A stretch of 64,000 bases of DNA from Chloroflexota bacterium (GTDB lineage: Bacteria; Chloroflexota; Anaerolineae; Aggregatilineales; J027), in assembly GCA_016234595.1 (NCBI GenBank), contig JACRBG010000002.1, forward strand, positions 1 through 64,000, given 5' to 3'. The position numbers and the translations under genes are program-made. The notes beneath the pieces were generated by a model that was not told the origin of the DNA, did not search any database, and was given only the letters and a program-made list of their open reading frames with translations. How positions within the stretch are numbered: position 1 is the first letter of the stretch; the number at the start of each line of letters is the position of its first letter. This document shows, one piece after another, positions 43,559 to 53,413 of the stretch.

Positions 43559-46500
43559 ATGAAATCATCTCTGTTACGTCGCTGGATCATTTTCCTTACC
43601 TGCTGCTTGGTATTGCTAGTCAGCATAGGCGCGATTTTGAATCGGCGCTCCGCCGAAGCCAGAGCCACACGCGGTTGGGAGCTTGCCACTGAAGTTCAGG
43701 ATATGCCCTATCGTCAGCCGATTGGCGGGGTCAATGTTGAACTGACCCAATACGCCCTCGAAGAATTGGATACCCAACTACAGGCGATTGATTCGCTTGG
43801 TTTTACTTGGCTACGTCAGACGGTTTATTGGAGCCGGGTCGAACCTGAACAAGGCACGTTGGACTGGTCGGTCTATGACCCCATCGTCGAGGCTGTGGCG
43901 AAATATCCCCATCTCAAATTGGTGCTGGTGTTGGATAGCGCCCCCCGTTGGGCACGTCATCATGATGCGCCTGACAATGCCTATGCCCCACCTGCCAGTG
44001 TGGAGGCCTTTGCCAATTTTGCCCGCGCTGTTGCCGAACGGTATGGCGCAACGGTGGATCACTATCAGGTTTGGGATGAACCCAATATCCGTGACCACTG
44101 GGGTAGCCTTGATCCTCGCCCCGCCCTGTATGTAGCGATGTTGAAAGCAGCCTACACTGCCATTCATGAAGCGGATGGTCAAGCCACGGTCATGGCAGCC
44201 GCCCTTGCGCCCAATGTTGAAGATGGGCCAGAAAATCTCAGCGATGTGTTGTACCTGCGGGCTATCTATGATCTTGGTGGTAAGGATTCATTTGATGCGG
44301 CGGCGGGTAAACCTTATGGCTATAGTGCCTCGCCTGATGACCGCACTACCGATGCGGGCACACTGAATTTTTCGCGGTTGATTTTGCTGCGCGAAGAAAT
44401 GGTGGCGCATGGGGATGGAGCCAAGCCGCTGTGGGGCAGTAATTTTGGTTGGAATGCCCTGCCTGCCGATTGGAGTGGCCCACCCTCGATTTGGGGGCAG
44501 GTCTCGGCGGCGAATCAAATTGCCTACACTCAAGTGGCCTATCAGCGGGCGGAAAACGAATGGGCATGGGTAGGGGGATTGATTTTGCAGCATTGGCAAC
44601 CCGACGCCCCTGCCGATGACCCCATTCAGGGCTTTGCCATTGCGCCTCATTTAGTCGAATGGCAGGCGGCTGGATTGCCCTTTAAACATGATGCCCTGTT
44701 GCCCGGTTTATACCCTGCCGTCAATCCCTTCACTGTCTACGAGGGCGACTGGCAGTTTAGTGATTTGGGGGCGGATGCGGGGACGGTTGACCCGAATGAC
44801 CCCAATGTCTATGACATTAAGAATTCGATTCGGGTGACATTTCGTGGTACAGATTTTGCCATGCTGGTGCGGCGAGATGATTATGTGGCGTATCTGGCGA
44901 TTACGATTGATGGACACACAGCCAACGATCTGCCCACCAATAAACAAGGCGAATCGTTCCTCATTTTGACTTCCCCTGCCCGCCAACCAACCACTGATTT
45001 AATCCCGGTTGCCAGTGGCCTAGATGATGGGCTGCATGTCGCAGAAATCATCCATCGTCCATGGCAAGGGGATGATCGTTGGGCGATTGCCGGGTTTGCC
45101 ATTGCCAGCGCACCCGATACCCTACCCTATCAACGTGTACAGGTGATCGCCGCAATTTTTGGTTTGTTGGCTGTAATTGGCATAGCGGGGTCAGCCTATC
45201 GTTTGCCCTTCCGCCAAGTAAAAATGCCCTCGCGCGAGGCCCTGCAGAATATCGCTGATGTTGCCATTACCCTGCTTGTATCCTTCATTTTTGTGATTGG
45301 GGTTGTCTTGTCATGGGGGGATATGGTCACGACCTTTTTGCGGCGTGACACCCCAGCCCTAATTGTCAGCCTCACGAGCATGAGTGTGGCCTATTATTCG
45401 CCGATTGTGTGGGGCACGCTGGCGGCTTTAGCGGTTTTTGGGGTAATTGTGTTTAACCGTCCCCTGATGGGCTTATTGGCCGTGCTGTTCTGGTCAGCCT
45501 ATTTCACCGCCAACCTTGATGCCTATGTCCAATTGATTGCAGTCGTCGAGGTCATGTTGGCAATTAGTGCCGCTGCGATTATCGGACGGGGTCTCTATGA
45601 ATGGGCCAAAATCCGCCGTTCGACATCGCCTAGAAAAACAACCTTCGCCCCGCATGTCACTCTGCTCAATTTATGGAATAGACTCAGTACACTCGACATC
45701 GTGCTGATGATGTTTTTTGGTTTGGCAGTCATCTCCCTCTCATGGGCTGATTTGCGAAGTGAAGCTCTGCGCGAACTACGGACGATGATTATTGACCCGC
45801 TGGCGTTTTATGTCCTGCTGCGTCTTGCCCGCCTCAAAGAAAAAGACCTCGCTTTGTTGGCGGAAGGCTTGATTTTGACAGGCACAATGGTGGCGTTGGT
45901 TGGACTTTACAATTACATCACCGAAACCTATGTAGTGTTCACCCCCGAAGGCGCTAAACGGCTCGTGGGGATTTATGGATCACCGAACAGCGTGGCGCTA
46001 GAATTAGGGCGCTGCCTGCCGTTTGCCTTTGCATATCTGATTCTTCCCGTTGGCTGGTGGCGGCGTGTCTATGCTGGGGTCGGCGGTGCGATTATGCTGC
46101 TGGCTGTGTTATTGACACAAAGCATGGGGGCCATTGCCTTTGGCTTGCCAGCGGCTTTTGTGGTGATTATCTTGGGCTGGCAGGGGCGACGGGCATGGTT
46201 GCCATTAGGTGGGTTAGCTATCGCGGGGGGAGTGGCTCTTATTCCTCTGTCGTTGGTGGTGCCGCGCCTGCGCCATATTTTTGATTTTGACAATATTCGG
46301 ATCAACGTTTGGCGTAGTGCCATCGAATTGATTAAAGACCATCCCATCACGGGGGTGGGCCTTGACCAATTTTTGTATGCCTATCGGGGACGCTATATTT
46401 TATCGGAAGCGTGGGCCGATCCTGATCTCTCCCACCCGCATAATGTGGTGCTGGACTATTGGGTGCGCTTGGGGATTTTCGGGGTACTGATTGGGGTATG

Positions 46501-46759
46501 GCTACAAGTCGCGTTTTGGCGGACGGCAGTATCGGCCTATCAGCAGGTTCGGAAATCTAATCCGTTGTTGCTGGCAATCGTCTTAGGTGCAATGGGCAGC
46601 ATGGCCGATTTCTTAGCGCACGGCATGATTGACTCGGCCTATTTTGCGATTAATTTGAGTTTTATCTTTATGCTGTTGTTGGTGTTGGTGCAGGAAATTG
46701 GTAATACAGCTAAAAATCTAGAACAATCCGAAAGCCGCCACCATCCAGACGTAGGTTAG
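43559..46759 (+). CDS. Degenerate glycoside-hydrolase-like domain fused to O-antigen ligase/polymerase
   Basis: 1066 residues. An N-terminal membrane anchor (about 8-28) is followed by a GH-A clan TIM-barrel-like domain (about 55-375) with YWSRVEPEQGTLDWSVYDPIV and WDEPN (Glu174). The strand that normally holds the nucleophile (TEFGW type) reads GSNFGW, Asn295 instead of Glu, so hydrolysis is doubtful. A beta-sandwich follows (about 390-530), then some 12 membrane segments ending in a Wzy/O-antigen ligase domain (SPNSVALELGRCLPFAFAYL, ITGVGLDQFLYAYRGRY, LSHPHNVVLDYWVRLGIFG). It may join or polymerise a surface glycan that the barrel domain binds. The 3' end overlaps the convergent TIR-FGE gene by 50 bases. 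Confidence 0.78.
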   Translation: MKSSLLRRWIIFLTCCLVLLVSIGAILNRRSAEARATRGWELATEVQDMPYRQPIGGVNVELTQYALEELDTQLQAIDSLGFTWLRQTVYWSRVEPEQGTLDWSVYDPIVEAVAKYPHLKLVLVLDSAPRWARHHDAPDNAYAPPASVEAFANFARAVAERYGATVDHYQVWDEPNIRDHWGSLDPRPALYVAMLKAAYTAIHEADGQATVMAAALAPNVEDGPENLSDVLYLRAIYDLGGKDSFDAAAGKPYGYSASPDDRTTDAGTLNFSRLILLREEMVAHGDGAKPLWGSNFGWNALPADWSGPPSIWGQVSAANQIAYTQVAYQRAENEWAWVGGLILQHWQPDAPADDPIQGFAIAPHLVEWQAAGLPFKHDALLPGLYPAVNPFTVYEGDWQFSDLGADAGTVDPNDPNVYDIKNSIRVTFRGTDFAMLVRRDDYVAYLAITIDGHTANDLPTNKQGESFLILTSPARQPTTDLIPVASGLDDGLHVAEIIHRPWQGDDRWAIAGFAIASAPDTLPYQRVQVIAAIFGLLAVIGIAGSAYRLPFRQVKMPSREALQNIADVAITLLVSFIFVIGVVLSWGDMVTTFLRRDTPALIVSLTSMSVAYYSPIVWGTLAALAVFGVIVFNRPLMGLLAVLFWSAYFTANLDAYVQLIAVVEVMLAISAAAIIGRGLYEWAKIRRSTSPRKTTFAPHVTLLNLWNRLSTLDIVLMMFFGLAVISLSWADLRSEALRELRTMIIDPLAFYVLLRLARLKEKDLALLAEGLILTGTMVALVGLYNYITETYVVFTPEGAKRLVGIYGSPNSVALELGRCLPFAFAYLILPVGWWRRVYAGVGGAIMLLAVLLTQSMGAIAFGLPAAFVVIILGWQGRRAWLPLGGLAIAGGVALIPLSLVVPRLRHIFDFDNIRINVWRSAIELIKDHPITGVGLDQFLYAYRGRYILSEAWADPDLSHPHNVVLDYWVRLGIFGVLIGVWLQVAFWRTAVSAYQQVRKSNPLLLAIVLGAMGSMADFLAHGMIDSAYFAINLSFIFMLLLVLVQEIGNTAKNLEQSESRHHPDVG

Positions 46760-48341
46760 GGAAGATGCCAAAGCGATAGGTGCAGCGCAGGGCCTCTTCA
46801 TTGCTGACCCACCATGTACCCCCACGCATGGCACGTGGGCGATTCGAGGTAATGTCGAGGCCATCTGTACCCCATTCATTGAGACACCACTGCCAGATAT
46901 TGCCACACATATCCATAACACCATAGGGACTAGCCCCATCGGGGAATTGGGTAACGGAGGTTGGGTTACTGCTCATAAAATTGCAGCGTCCCCCATCAAA
47001 TTCATCTCCCCAAGGATACTTGAGTCCATAATCCCCTTGGGCGGCCCGCTGCCACTGGTGTTCCGCTGGTAGCAAGATATTTTGATCGGTTTTGTAGCTT
47101 AGCCAATTGCAAAAAGCCATAGCGCTGTACCAGCTCACATTGGTACGTGGCAGATCATCCCCGGGAAAAGCTGTTTCTTCGGGGGATTGCTTTCGTTGAT
47201 ACCAATCAATCGCGTAGCGGGAATATTCCCACCACTGCGGATTGCCATAGCCATCATGGGCTTCCATAAAAAGCTGATATTGCGCATTAGTAATTGGATA
47301 GCGGGCAATCGCAAAACGACCGACGTTATATTTGCCTCCGGTTGTTCCGCCGTAATGGGTGGCATCCTCCAAAACCACACTGCCTTCTGGAACTTCGACC
47401 CACTCAAAAGGCTCGCCAAGAATTGACCGCACTTCATCCGAAAACTTGCGACGCGGTTTGGGTGGGGGTTTTGGCACTGCAAATTTATCGGCTAATTTAT
47501 CAGGATCATAGCCTGTTTCAATACGCCAGACCGACTCCAGCGCGGCATAAATATCTTCAGCAGGGCGGCGTAAGCGTACCATGTAGCGCACAAAGCTGTA
47601 TTCGTACTCAGCCATTTCACGGCGGCGGCGGATTTCTTCTTCGGCCCGCAAGGTTTCCAAAATGTCGGCTTCGATTTCGGGGAGTTTAAAAAAGTCTGGT
47701 ACAACGGCTCCTGATTCACGAAGGCGGGTGATCCAACCAAGTGCCGTGGGCCAATCACCCACCTCATAGGCCTCCGATAAACGATCCGCCGCTGACCAAA
47801 TATCGAAAGTCGCATGGCGTTGAGGCAGAATGACTTCAGGTTTTGCATCGGGCATAATGGAGGACGTCCCTTGATTGGTAAGCTGGGTCTCAAGGCTGTC
47901 CAAAATGCGTTGCATATCTTCTAGAATATCTCGTCCATCCCGTAGCGTTGCAACATTACGCCGAAAAATGGGTCGCAGGCTGGATGGGACTTCCTCTGTG
48001 GGGGGGACAGATGCCCCTTTGATACAGATAGGGGCAATGACTTTATTGTGTTTAAGAGCCTCTTCCAGTTCAATCCGTACATAATCGGGTCTTTCCGAAT
48101 GCTCTTTTTCGCGCAGCAACTTTAACCAGTTGTGTCCAATAACCGCGACAATCGCGTCACTTTCGCGCACTTTTTCGCGGATAAAATCTTCAAAGCGAGC
48201 AAATTCAGGGATGGTGTCAAAATCCATAAAGACATTTTCGCGACCATAGCGAATCATAAACCATGTTCGCATATGCTGAACAAAGTCTGGATCGTCGGCC
48301 CGACGATAATTGACAAAAAGTTTTAGTGGCTGCCCTGACAT
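46710..48341 (-). CDS. TIR domain fused to formylglycine-generating-enzyme-like (SUMF1) domain
   Basis: 543 residues. Residues 5-150 form a TIR domain: KLFVNYRRADD, FMDFDTIPEFARFEDFIREKV, SDAIVAVIGHNWL and YVRIELEEAL (Glu91 or Glu93 could be the NAD-hydrolase glutamate). Residues about 160-300 are helical and unrecognised. Residues about 305-543 are SUMF1/FGE-like (FAIARYPITNAQYQLFMEAH, LPRTNVSWYSAMAFCNWLS, EHQWQRAAQGDY, YGVMDMCGNIWQWCLNEW, RPRAMRGGTWW, GGGFRI). The Cys pair of true FGE is not conserved (RGGTWWVSNEEALRC). TIR-SUMF1 fusions occur in signalling and conflict systems. It is divergent from a macro-domain gene, with 179 bases between starts. Confidence 0.85.
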   Translation of the reverse strand: MSGQPLKLFVNYRRADDPDFVQHMRTWFMIRYGRENVFMDFDTIPEFARFEDFIREKVRESDAIVAVIGHNWLKLLREKEHSERPDYVRIELEEALKHNKVIAPICIKGASVPPTEEVPSSLRPIFRRNVATLRDGRDILEDMQRILDSLETQLTNQGTSSIMPDAKPEVILPQRHATFDIWSAADRLSEAYEVGDWPTALGWITRLRESGAVVPDFFKLPEIEADILETLRAEEEIRRRREMAEYEYSFVRYMVRLRRPAEDIYAALESVWRIETGYDPDKLADKFAVPKPPPKPRRKFSDEVRSILGEPFEWVEVPEGSVVLEDATHYGGTTGGKYNVGRFAIARYPITNAQYQLFMEAHDGYGNPQWWEYSRYAIDWYQRKQSPEETAFPGDDLPRTNVSWYSAMAFCNWLSYKTDQNILLPAEHQWQRAAQGDYGLKYPWGDEFDGGRCNFMSSNPTSVTQFPDGASPYGVMDMCGNIWQWCLNEWGTDGLDITSNRPRAMRGGTWWVSNEEALRCTYRFGIFPNLRLDGGGFRIVLDF

Positions 48342-48520
48342 TGCTAACCTTATTTAAACCCAATTAAAACCTCAAGTTGATTATAGCTTATGCCTTCTAT
48401 TCGAGTGAATAAGTTATTGTCATGATGTTTAGAATAAATGAGCTTAGGTTCTCGACGGTTTCTGCGGATGGTGTAGAATCCATGTGTACTATAGCGATAG
48501 GCTACCAAGAGGATTGTGCA

Positions 48521-49105
48521 ATGGAATTTGTCCTCAACAAACTACAGGTCAAGTTAATACAGGGTGACATCACCGAACTCAATACGGATGCCATCACCAA
48601 TGCCGCCAATAGCTATTTGATCCTAGGGGCTGGTGTGGCAGGCGCGATTGCCCGTAAGGGTGGGCCCTCTATCCAAGAGGAATGTTATGCGATTGGACAC
48701 TGTGAGGTGGGCAAAGCTGCCATCACGGGTGGGGGCAAACTTAAGGCTAAATATGTGATCCATGCCGTTGGGCCAATGATAGGGGAAGGCGACGAACCCG
48801 CCAAACTTGCCAGCGCATTTCATTCCGTTTTGGAACTAGCCGAGGCCAACGGGTTAAATTCAGTTGCGCTACCTGCTATTTCAACAGGTGTTTTTGGCTT
48901 TCCGATGGAAGATTGCGCCGAGATTTTGGCAAAACAGATCATTGATTATTCATTTGAAAAACGCGAATATCTTCAAAAGGTGGTGGTGTGTTTGTACGAT
49001 AGCCATGCCTATCAGATTTTTGAGGAAAAATTCATAACTGCATTGGAAAATGTCGAAGGTGGCGGGAATGACAGCACGGTGCTTTTCCGTGAAGATCACG
49101 ACTAA
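48521..49105 (+). CDS. Macro domain (ADP-ribose-binding) protein
   Basis: 194 residues from ATG 48521, which has GAGGA 7 bases upstream; an earlier in-frame ATG adds an unrelated 33 residues. Macro signatures: VKLIQGDITELNTDAITNAANSYL, GAGVAGAIARKGGPSIQEEC, and the loop LPAISTGVFGFPMEDCAEIL. Macro proteins bind or hydrolyse ADP-ribose and O-acetyl-ADP-ribose. The neighbour on the other strand has a TIR domain, a fold that often cleaves NAD to ADP-ribose products, so a shared NAD-derived signal is plausible but not shown. Confidence 0.9.
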   Translation: MEFVLNKLQVKLIQGDITELNTDAITNAANSYLILGAGVAGAIARKGGPSIQEECYAIGHCEVGKAAITGGGKLKAKYVIHAVGPMIGEGDEPAKLASAFHSVLELAEANGLNSVALPAISTGVFGFPMEDCAEILAKQIIDYSFEKREYLQKVVVCLYDSHAYQIFEEKFITALENVEGGGNDSTVLFREDHD

Positions 49106-49202
49106 AATGATTGGTTAAGCAGGGCATTCGGTTTTGTGGTACACTTCCACGCCGTATTTTTCTAGCGTTTTAATCCATTATCAAGCAAAAAGGGGCGTCA
49201 AA

Positions 49203-50153
49203 TTGCGCGTACTCATTACAGGCGGTGCTGGCTTTCTCGGCTCCCATCTCTGTGACCGTTTTTTGAAAGAGGGCTATGAAGTCGTCGCGCTCGATAATTT
49301 TATTACGGGCAGCGTGGACAATATCGCCCATCTTGCAGGCAACCCGAAATTTAAATTTATTCGGCATGATGTGTCCAATTTCATTTTTGTGGATGGCCCA
49401 ATTGATGCAGTGCTGCATTTTGCCTCACCCGCCAGCCCTCCCGGCTATTTGAAATATCCCATTCAGACCATGAAGGTTGGCGCATTGGGGACACATAATG
49501 CGCTCGGTGTAGCCAAAGCCAAAGGAGCGCGCTTTTTGATTGCCTCCACCTCAGAAATCTATGGTGACCCCCTCATTCACCCTCAAACCGAAGATTACAA
49601 CGGCAATGTTGACCCGATTGGCCCACGTGGGGTCTATGACGAAGCTAAGCGCTTTGCCGAAGCCCTGACGATGGCCTATCACAATGAGCATGGCATCAAA
49701 ACGCGCATTGTCCGCATTTTCAACACCTATGGCCCACGTATGTCGCTGGACGATGGTCGGGTTGTACCAAACTTCATTGCACAGGCTCTGCGTGGTCAAC
49801 CATTGACCGTCTATGGTGAAGGCACACAAACGCGCAGTTTCTGCTTCTATTCGGATTTGATTGAGGGCCTCTACCGCCTGTTGAACAGTGACTACCATAT
49901 GCCCGTCAACATCGGCAATCCCTATACCGAAATGACCATGCTGGAATTGGCCGAACTGGTCAATCGCATTAGCGGGAACAAGGCGGGGATCGTCATCAAG
50001 AAAGATTTACGGATTGCGGGCGACCCACAGGTACGTCAACCCAACATCACCCGTGCGCGGGAAGTTTTGGGTTGGGAACCAAAGGTCAAGTTTGAAGAAG
50101 GCCTGCAAGAGACTATTGAGTATTTCCAGAAAAAAGTTCATGCGAATAGCTAA
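49203..50153 (+). CDS. NAD-dependent epimerase/decarboxylase, UDP-glucuronate decarboxylase-like
   Basis: 316 residues from a TTG at 49203 (reads [21 protein letters not shown]) with AAGGGG about 7 bases upstream; a longer frame begins in the untranslated region. Extended [11 protein letters not shown], catalytic YDEAKRF (YxxxK), and the UXS-typical [20 protein letters not shown]. Makes UDP-xylose or a related UDP-sugar for surface glycans. The stop overlaps the next gene by 14 bases. Confidence 0.85.
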   Translation: MRVLITGGAGFLGSHLCDRFLKEGYEVVALDNFITGSVDNIAHLAGNPKFKFIRHDVSNFIFVDGPIDAVLHFASPASPPGYLKYPIQTMKVGALGTHNALGVAKAKGARFLIASTSEIYGDPLIHPQTEDYNGNVDPIGPRGVYDEAKRFAEALTMAYHNEHGIKTRIVRIFNTYGPRMSLDDGRVVPNFIAQALRGQPLTVYGEGTQTRSFCFYSDLIEGLYRLLNSDYHMPVNIGNPYTEMTMLELAELVNRISGNKAGIVIKKDLRIAGDPQVRQPNITRAREVLGWEPKVKFEEGLQETIEYFQKKVHANS

Positions 50154-51624
50154 TTTCGCACCCGCCTCATTCCCTATATGGGGCTGGTTAGGGCTGGCAG
50201 TAATTAGCGGCTTATTGATTGCTGCCTTGCCTATAACCATCACAACAGCCTTAATTGGGGCGACTCTGCTCATCGTTTTGATGTTCATTGAGCCTGCCCT
50301 TGCGGTGGTGATGTTGCTGTGTGTCGCGCCGCTTAAGACTCTCATTGAAACCGAGGCCAGCTTTAACCTTCCCTCCGACCCCGGTCAATTGGCTCTTGTG
50401 ATGGTCGTGGGTATTTGGGGGCTGCGAAAAATTGCTGACCGTGAGCCGTTTATTCAACCAGCCCATCTTCGAGCCAATCGGCTCTACTTGGCCTTAGCCA
50501 TTTTTCTAGGGGCGACTTGGCTGACCCTGCCCAATGCCTATTCCTTGGGGCATGGCATCAGCGAATGGGTTAAATGGGCTGAAATCGCATTACTGGCTTA
50601 TATTGTGGCGGATTTTGCCGAAAAACGCTGGCAGTGGATTTTGTTTGGCGTGCTCTTGGCAGCGGTGATTCAGGCCATTATTGGGGTTTATCAATTTCGC
50701 GGTGGATCAGGCGCGGCGCATCTGTGGATTTTGAACTACCGCTATTTCCGGGCCTTTGGCACATTTGGTCAACCCAATCCCTTTGGTGCATTTATGGGTC
50801 TTACCTTGCCGCTGGCACTCGGTACGACGTGGGGTTATCTGGTCAGCGCGTGGCAGCATCGCCACGAATCTACTCGCTGGCGACCAGATGTTTTACTCAT
50901 GGGCGTGTATGGCATCATGGCCGGAATTATTCTGGCTGGCTTGTTGGTCTCATGGAGTCGCGGCGCGTGGATTGGTTTTGCCTCCGCCGGCGTGGTACTC
51001 ATTTGGCTGGCCCCGCCCAAATTTTGGCAGGGCACACTGGCCTTTGCTGCCGCTGGAGGACTCTTGGTTGGGTTGTGGTCGGCGGGCTTGTTACCTGCCA
51101 GTATCACCAACCGCATCGTCAGCTTTACTGAAGATTTTTCGGGTTTCCATGATATGCGCGGCGCGGTCATCAACGATGACAACTTTGCAGTGGTCGAGCG
51201 TTTGGCGCATTGGCAAGCAGCCGTGCGGATGGCGGGTGAACACCCTGTTTTAGGTGTTGGATTTGGCAATTATGAAGCCGCTTATAAAAAATATAGCTTG
51301 ATTAACTGGCCCCTTGCATTAGGCCATGCGCACAATTATTATTTAAATCTTCTGGCTGAAACAGGTATTATTGGCCTCATCGCCTATCTTGTCATGGGTG
51401 CAATGATCATCCGTCTGAACTTCCGGGCTATCCAGAAGGCCAGCACGCCAATCAATCGTGGCATGGCGTTGGGATTAATGGGAGTGTGGGCACATCTAAT
51501 CGTCCACAGCCTGTTTGATAAGATCTATGTGAACAATCTGTTTTTGGTGGTCGGCGTGCTGCTAGGATTATTGGCAGTCTTGCTACATCATACTGAACAG
51601 TCAATCGTCCATACCAGTAATTGA
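50140..51624 (+). CDS. O-antigen ligase/polymerase family membrane protein
   Basis: 494 residues starting at ATG 50140 inside the end of the epimerase gene (a longer in-frame extension would be only a shadow of that gene). At least 10 membrane helices; the Wzy_C region has [54 protein letters not shown] and [20 protein letters not shown]. This is the second ligase-like protein in the window; it joins or polymerises lipid-linked glycans at the outer face of the membrane. Confidence 0.88.
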   Translation: MRIANFAPASFPIWGWLGLAVISGLLIAALPITITTALIGATLLIVLMFIEPALAVVMLLCVAPLKTLIETEASFNLPSDPGQLALVMVVGIWGLRKIADREPFIQPAHLRANRLYLALAIFLGATWLTLPNAYSLGHGISEWVKWAEIALLAYIVADFAEKRWQWILFGVLLAAVIQAIIGVYQFRGGSGAAHLWILNYRYFRAFGTFGQPNPFGAFMGLTLPLALGTTWGYLVSAWQHRHESTRWRPDVLLMGVYGIMAGIILAGLLVSWSRGAWIGFASAGVVLIWLAPPKFWQGTLAFAAAGGLLVGLWSAGLLPASITNRIVSFTEDFSGFHDMRGAVINDDNFAVVERLAHWQAAVRMAGEHPVLGVGFGNYEAAYKKYSLINWPLALGHAHNYYLNLLAETGIIGLIAYLVMGAMIIRLNFRAIQKASTPINRGMALGLMGVWAHLIVHSLFDKIYVNNLFLVVGVLLGLLAVLLHHTEQSIVHTSN

Positions 51625-51635
51625 GGATTTGCCAT

Positions 51636-52259
51636 TTGTCTACCGCAGTTAACACTCATCCAGCGGAGGAAACCAAAATTTCTCGGCGCATTCATTCTCC
51701 TATTGATCCGATTATCCTGTTTATTTCAGGGCGTTTTGGCTCCAAGGCCAAAGAAGTTGAACGCTTTCTGAAATTCGCTATTGTCGGCACATTTGGTGCC
51801 ATCGTGGACTTTGGCACACTGAATATTCTGCAACATACTTTGCTCCACCCTGAAGGCGCAAATGAAACCCTCAAGGTAGCAACCGCTTCGGGGATTGCTT
51901 TTACAGCGGCTGTTGCTAGTAATTTTTTCTGGAATCGCTACTGGACATATCCCGATTCACGTTCGCGGCACGTTGGTTTGCAATTGGCCCAATTCTTTTT
52001 TATCAATACGGTAGCAGTGGTTGTTCGATTGATATTTGTCAGTACCGTCTATTCATCCTTGGGTGAATTTGCCGAACACCTATTGGGTAATTCCAATATA
52101 GACTCTACTACCGCTAACCGCTTGGGCACGAACCTAGCACAGGCTATTGCGGTCGGGGTGGCGATGTTTTGGAATTTCTTCATGAATCGCATTTGGACAT
52201 ACAACGATGTGGACAAACATCATCATAAACCCGCACCCGATTCACTCGCGGCTGAGTAA
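51636..52259 (+). CDS. GtrA family membrane protein
   Basis: 207 residues from TTG 51636 with GAGGA 8 bases upstream. Four membrane helices in the GtrA pattern: FLKFAIVGTFGAIVDFGTLN, SGIAFTAAVASNFFWNRYWTY and AVGVAMFWNFFMNRIWTYND. GtrA proteins flip or present polyprenyl-phosphate sugars for glycan modification. Stop and next start overlap by one base (TAATG). Confidence 0.88.
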   Translation: MSTAVNTHPAEETKISRRIHSPIDPIILFISGRFGSKAKEVERFLKFAIVGTFGAIVDFGTLNILQHTLLHPEGANETLKVATASGIAFTAAVASNFFWNRYWTYPDSRSRHVGLQLAQFFFINTVAVVVRLIFVSTVYSSLGEFAEHLLGNSNIDSTTANRLGTNLAQAIAVGVAMFWNFFMNRIWTYNDVDKHHHKPAPDSLAAE

Positions 52260-53413
52260 TGGTAAGTGAACGACCCATCGCCATTGATTACACCGCTGCC
52301 TATGAACAAGGGGCGGGTATTGGGCGGTTGGTGCGCGACCTTGTGGAGGGCTTGGCGGCTTTAGACCATCAAACCCCCTATAAATTGTTTGTCGCTGGAA
52401 CAGAGCGAACCAAACTTCCGGCTGTCCCCGGCCCCAATTTCACATGGAAACCTACCCGTGTTACCCCACTTTGGTTTGCGCGGCTTTGGCATCGTGCCCA
52501 AGTACCGTTGGTCGCAGAGGCTTTTGTTGGCCCAGTAGCCTTGTTCCATGCGACGGATTTTACGCTCCCCCCCACATTGCCAAGTACCAAAACCATTTTG
52601 ACAGTGCATGATCTCTCATTTGTGCGCACCCCCGAAACCGCACCCCCTGTTCTTAAAATCTACTTGGATAAGGTCGTGCCGCGTTCAGTGCGTCGGGCGG
52701 ATCATGTGATTGCTGATTCGCAGGCGACCAAAGATGACTTGATTGAACTGTATGGCACGTCCCCCGATAAAATTTCCGTGCTGCTGAGTGGGGTCGGCCC
52801 ACGTTATGTGCCGATGGTTGACCCGGCTCAATTGACGGCTGTGCGTCAGCGTTATCATATTCCCGCCGACCGCCGTTACATTTTTTCCATCGGAACAGTC
52901 CAACCGCGCAAAAATTATGAGCGCCTGATGGAAGCCCTAGCATTGCTTGGCCCTGCGTTTGAGGATGTTATGTTGGTCATCGCTGGTGGCAAGGGTTGGT
53001 TAGACGATCCCATTTTTGAAACAGTCAAACGCTTGGGGTTGCAAGGCCGTGTATTTTTTACTGGTTTTGCGGATGATGCCGATCTTCCAGCCTTGTACAG
53101 TGGGGCGACCGTAACGGCCTATGTCTCGCTCTATGAGGGTTTTGGCTTTCCGGTGGCTGAATCTATGGCGTGTGGGACGCCTGTGGTTACTTCCAATGTG
53201 TCCTCAATGCCAGAAGTCGCAGGGGATGCTGCACTGTTGGTTGACCCGTATAATAGTGAAGCAATTGCTGAGGCCCTGCGTCAGTTATTGGATGATATTG
53301 ACCTGCATAAACACCTAAAATTGGCAGGACTGGAGCAGGCGCAGCAGTTTACATGGGAAAAATCCGCACAAACATTGCTGTCGATTTATCAGAAAGTGCT
53401 AAACCATGCCTAA
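52259..53413 (+). CDS. Glycosyltransferase family 4 (GT-B fold)
   Basis: 384 residues. The C-terminal half shows the GT4 donor-binding sequence (YIFSIGTVQPRKNYERLMEAL, LYEGFGFPVAESMACGTPVV with the EX7E glutamates, SMPEVAGDAALLVDP). Probably transfers a hexose in assembly of the same surface polysaccharide as the preceding genes. It is translationally coupled to the next gene (8-base overlap). Confidence 0.9.
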   Translation: MVSERPIAIDYTAAYEQGAGIGRLVRDLVEGLAALDHQTPYKLFVAGTERTKLPAVPGPNFTWKPTRVTPLWFARLWHRAQVPLVAEAFVGPVALFHATDFTLPPTLPSTKTILTVHDLSFVRTPETAPPVLKIYLDKVVPRSVRRADHVIADSQATKDDLIELYGTSPDKISVLLSGVGPRYVPMVDPAQLTAVRQRYHIPADRRYIFSIGTVQPRKNYERLMEALALLGPAFEDVMLVIAGGKGWLDDPIFETVKRLGLQGRVFFTGFADDADLPALYSGATVTAYVSLYEGFGFPVAESMACGTPVVTSNVSSMPEVAGDAALLVDPYNSEAIAEALRQLLDDIDLHKHLKLAGLEQAQQFTWEKSAQTLLSIYQKVLNHA

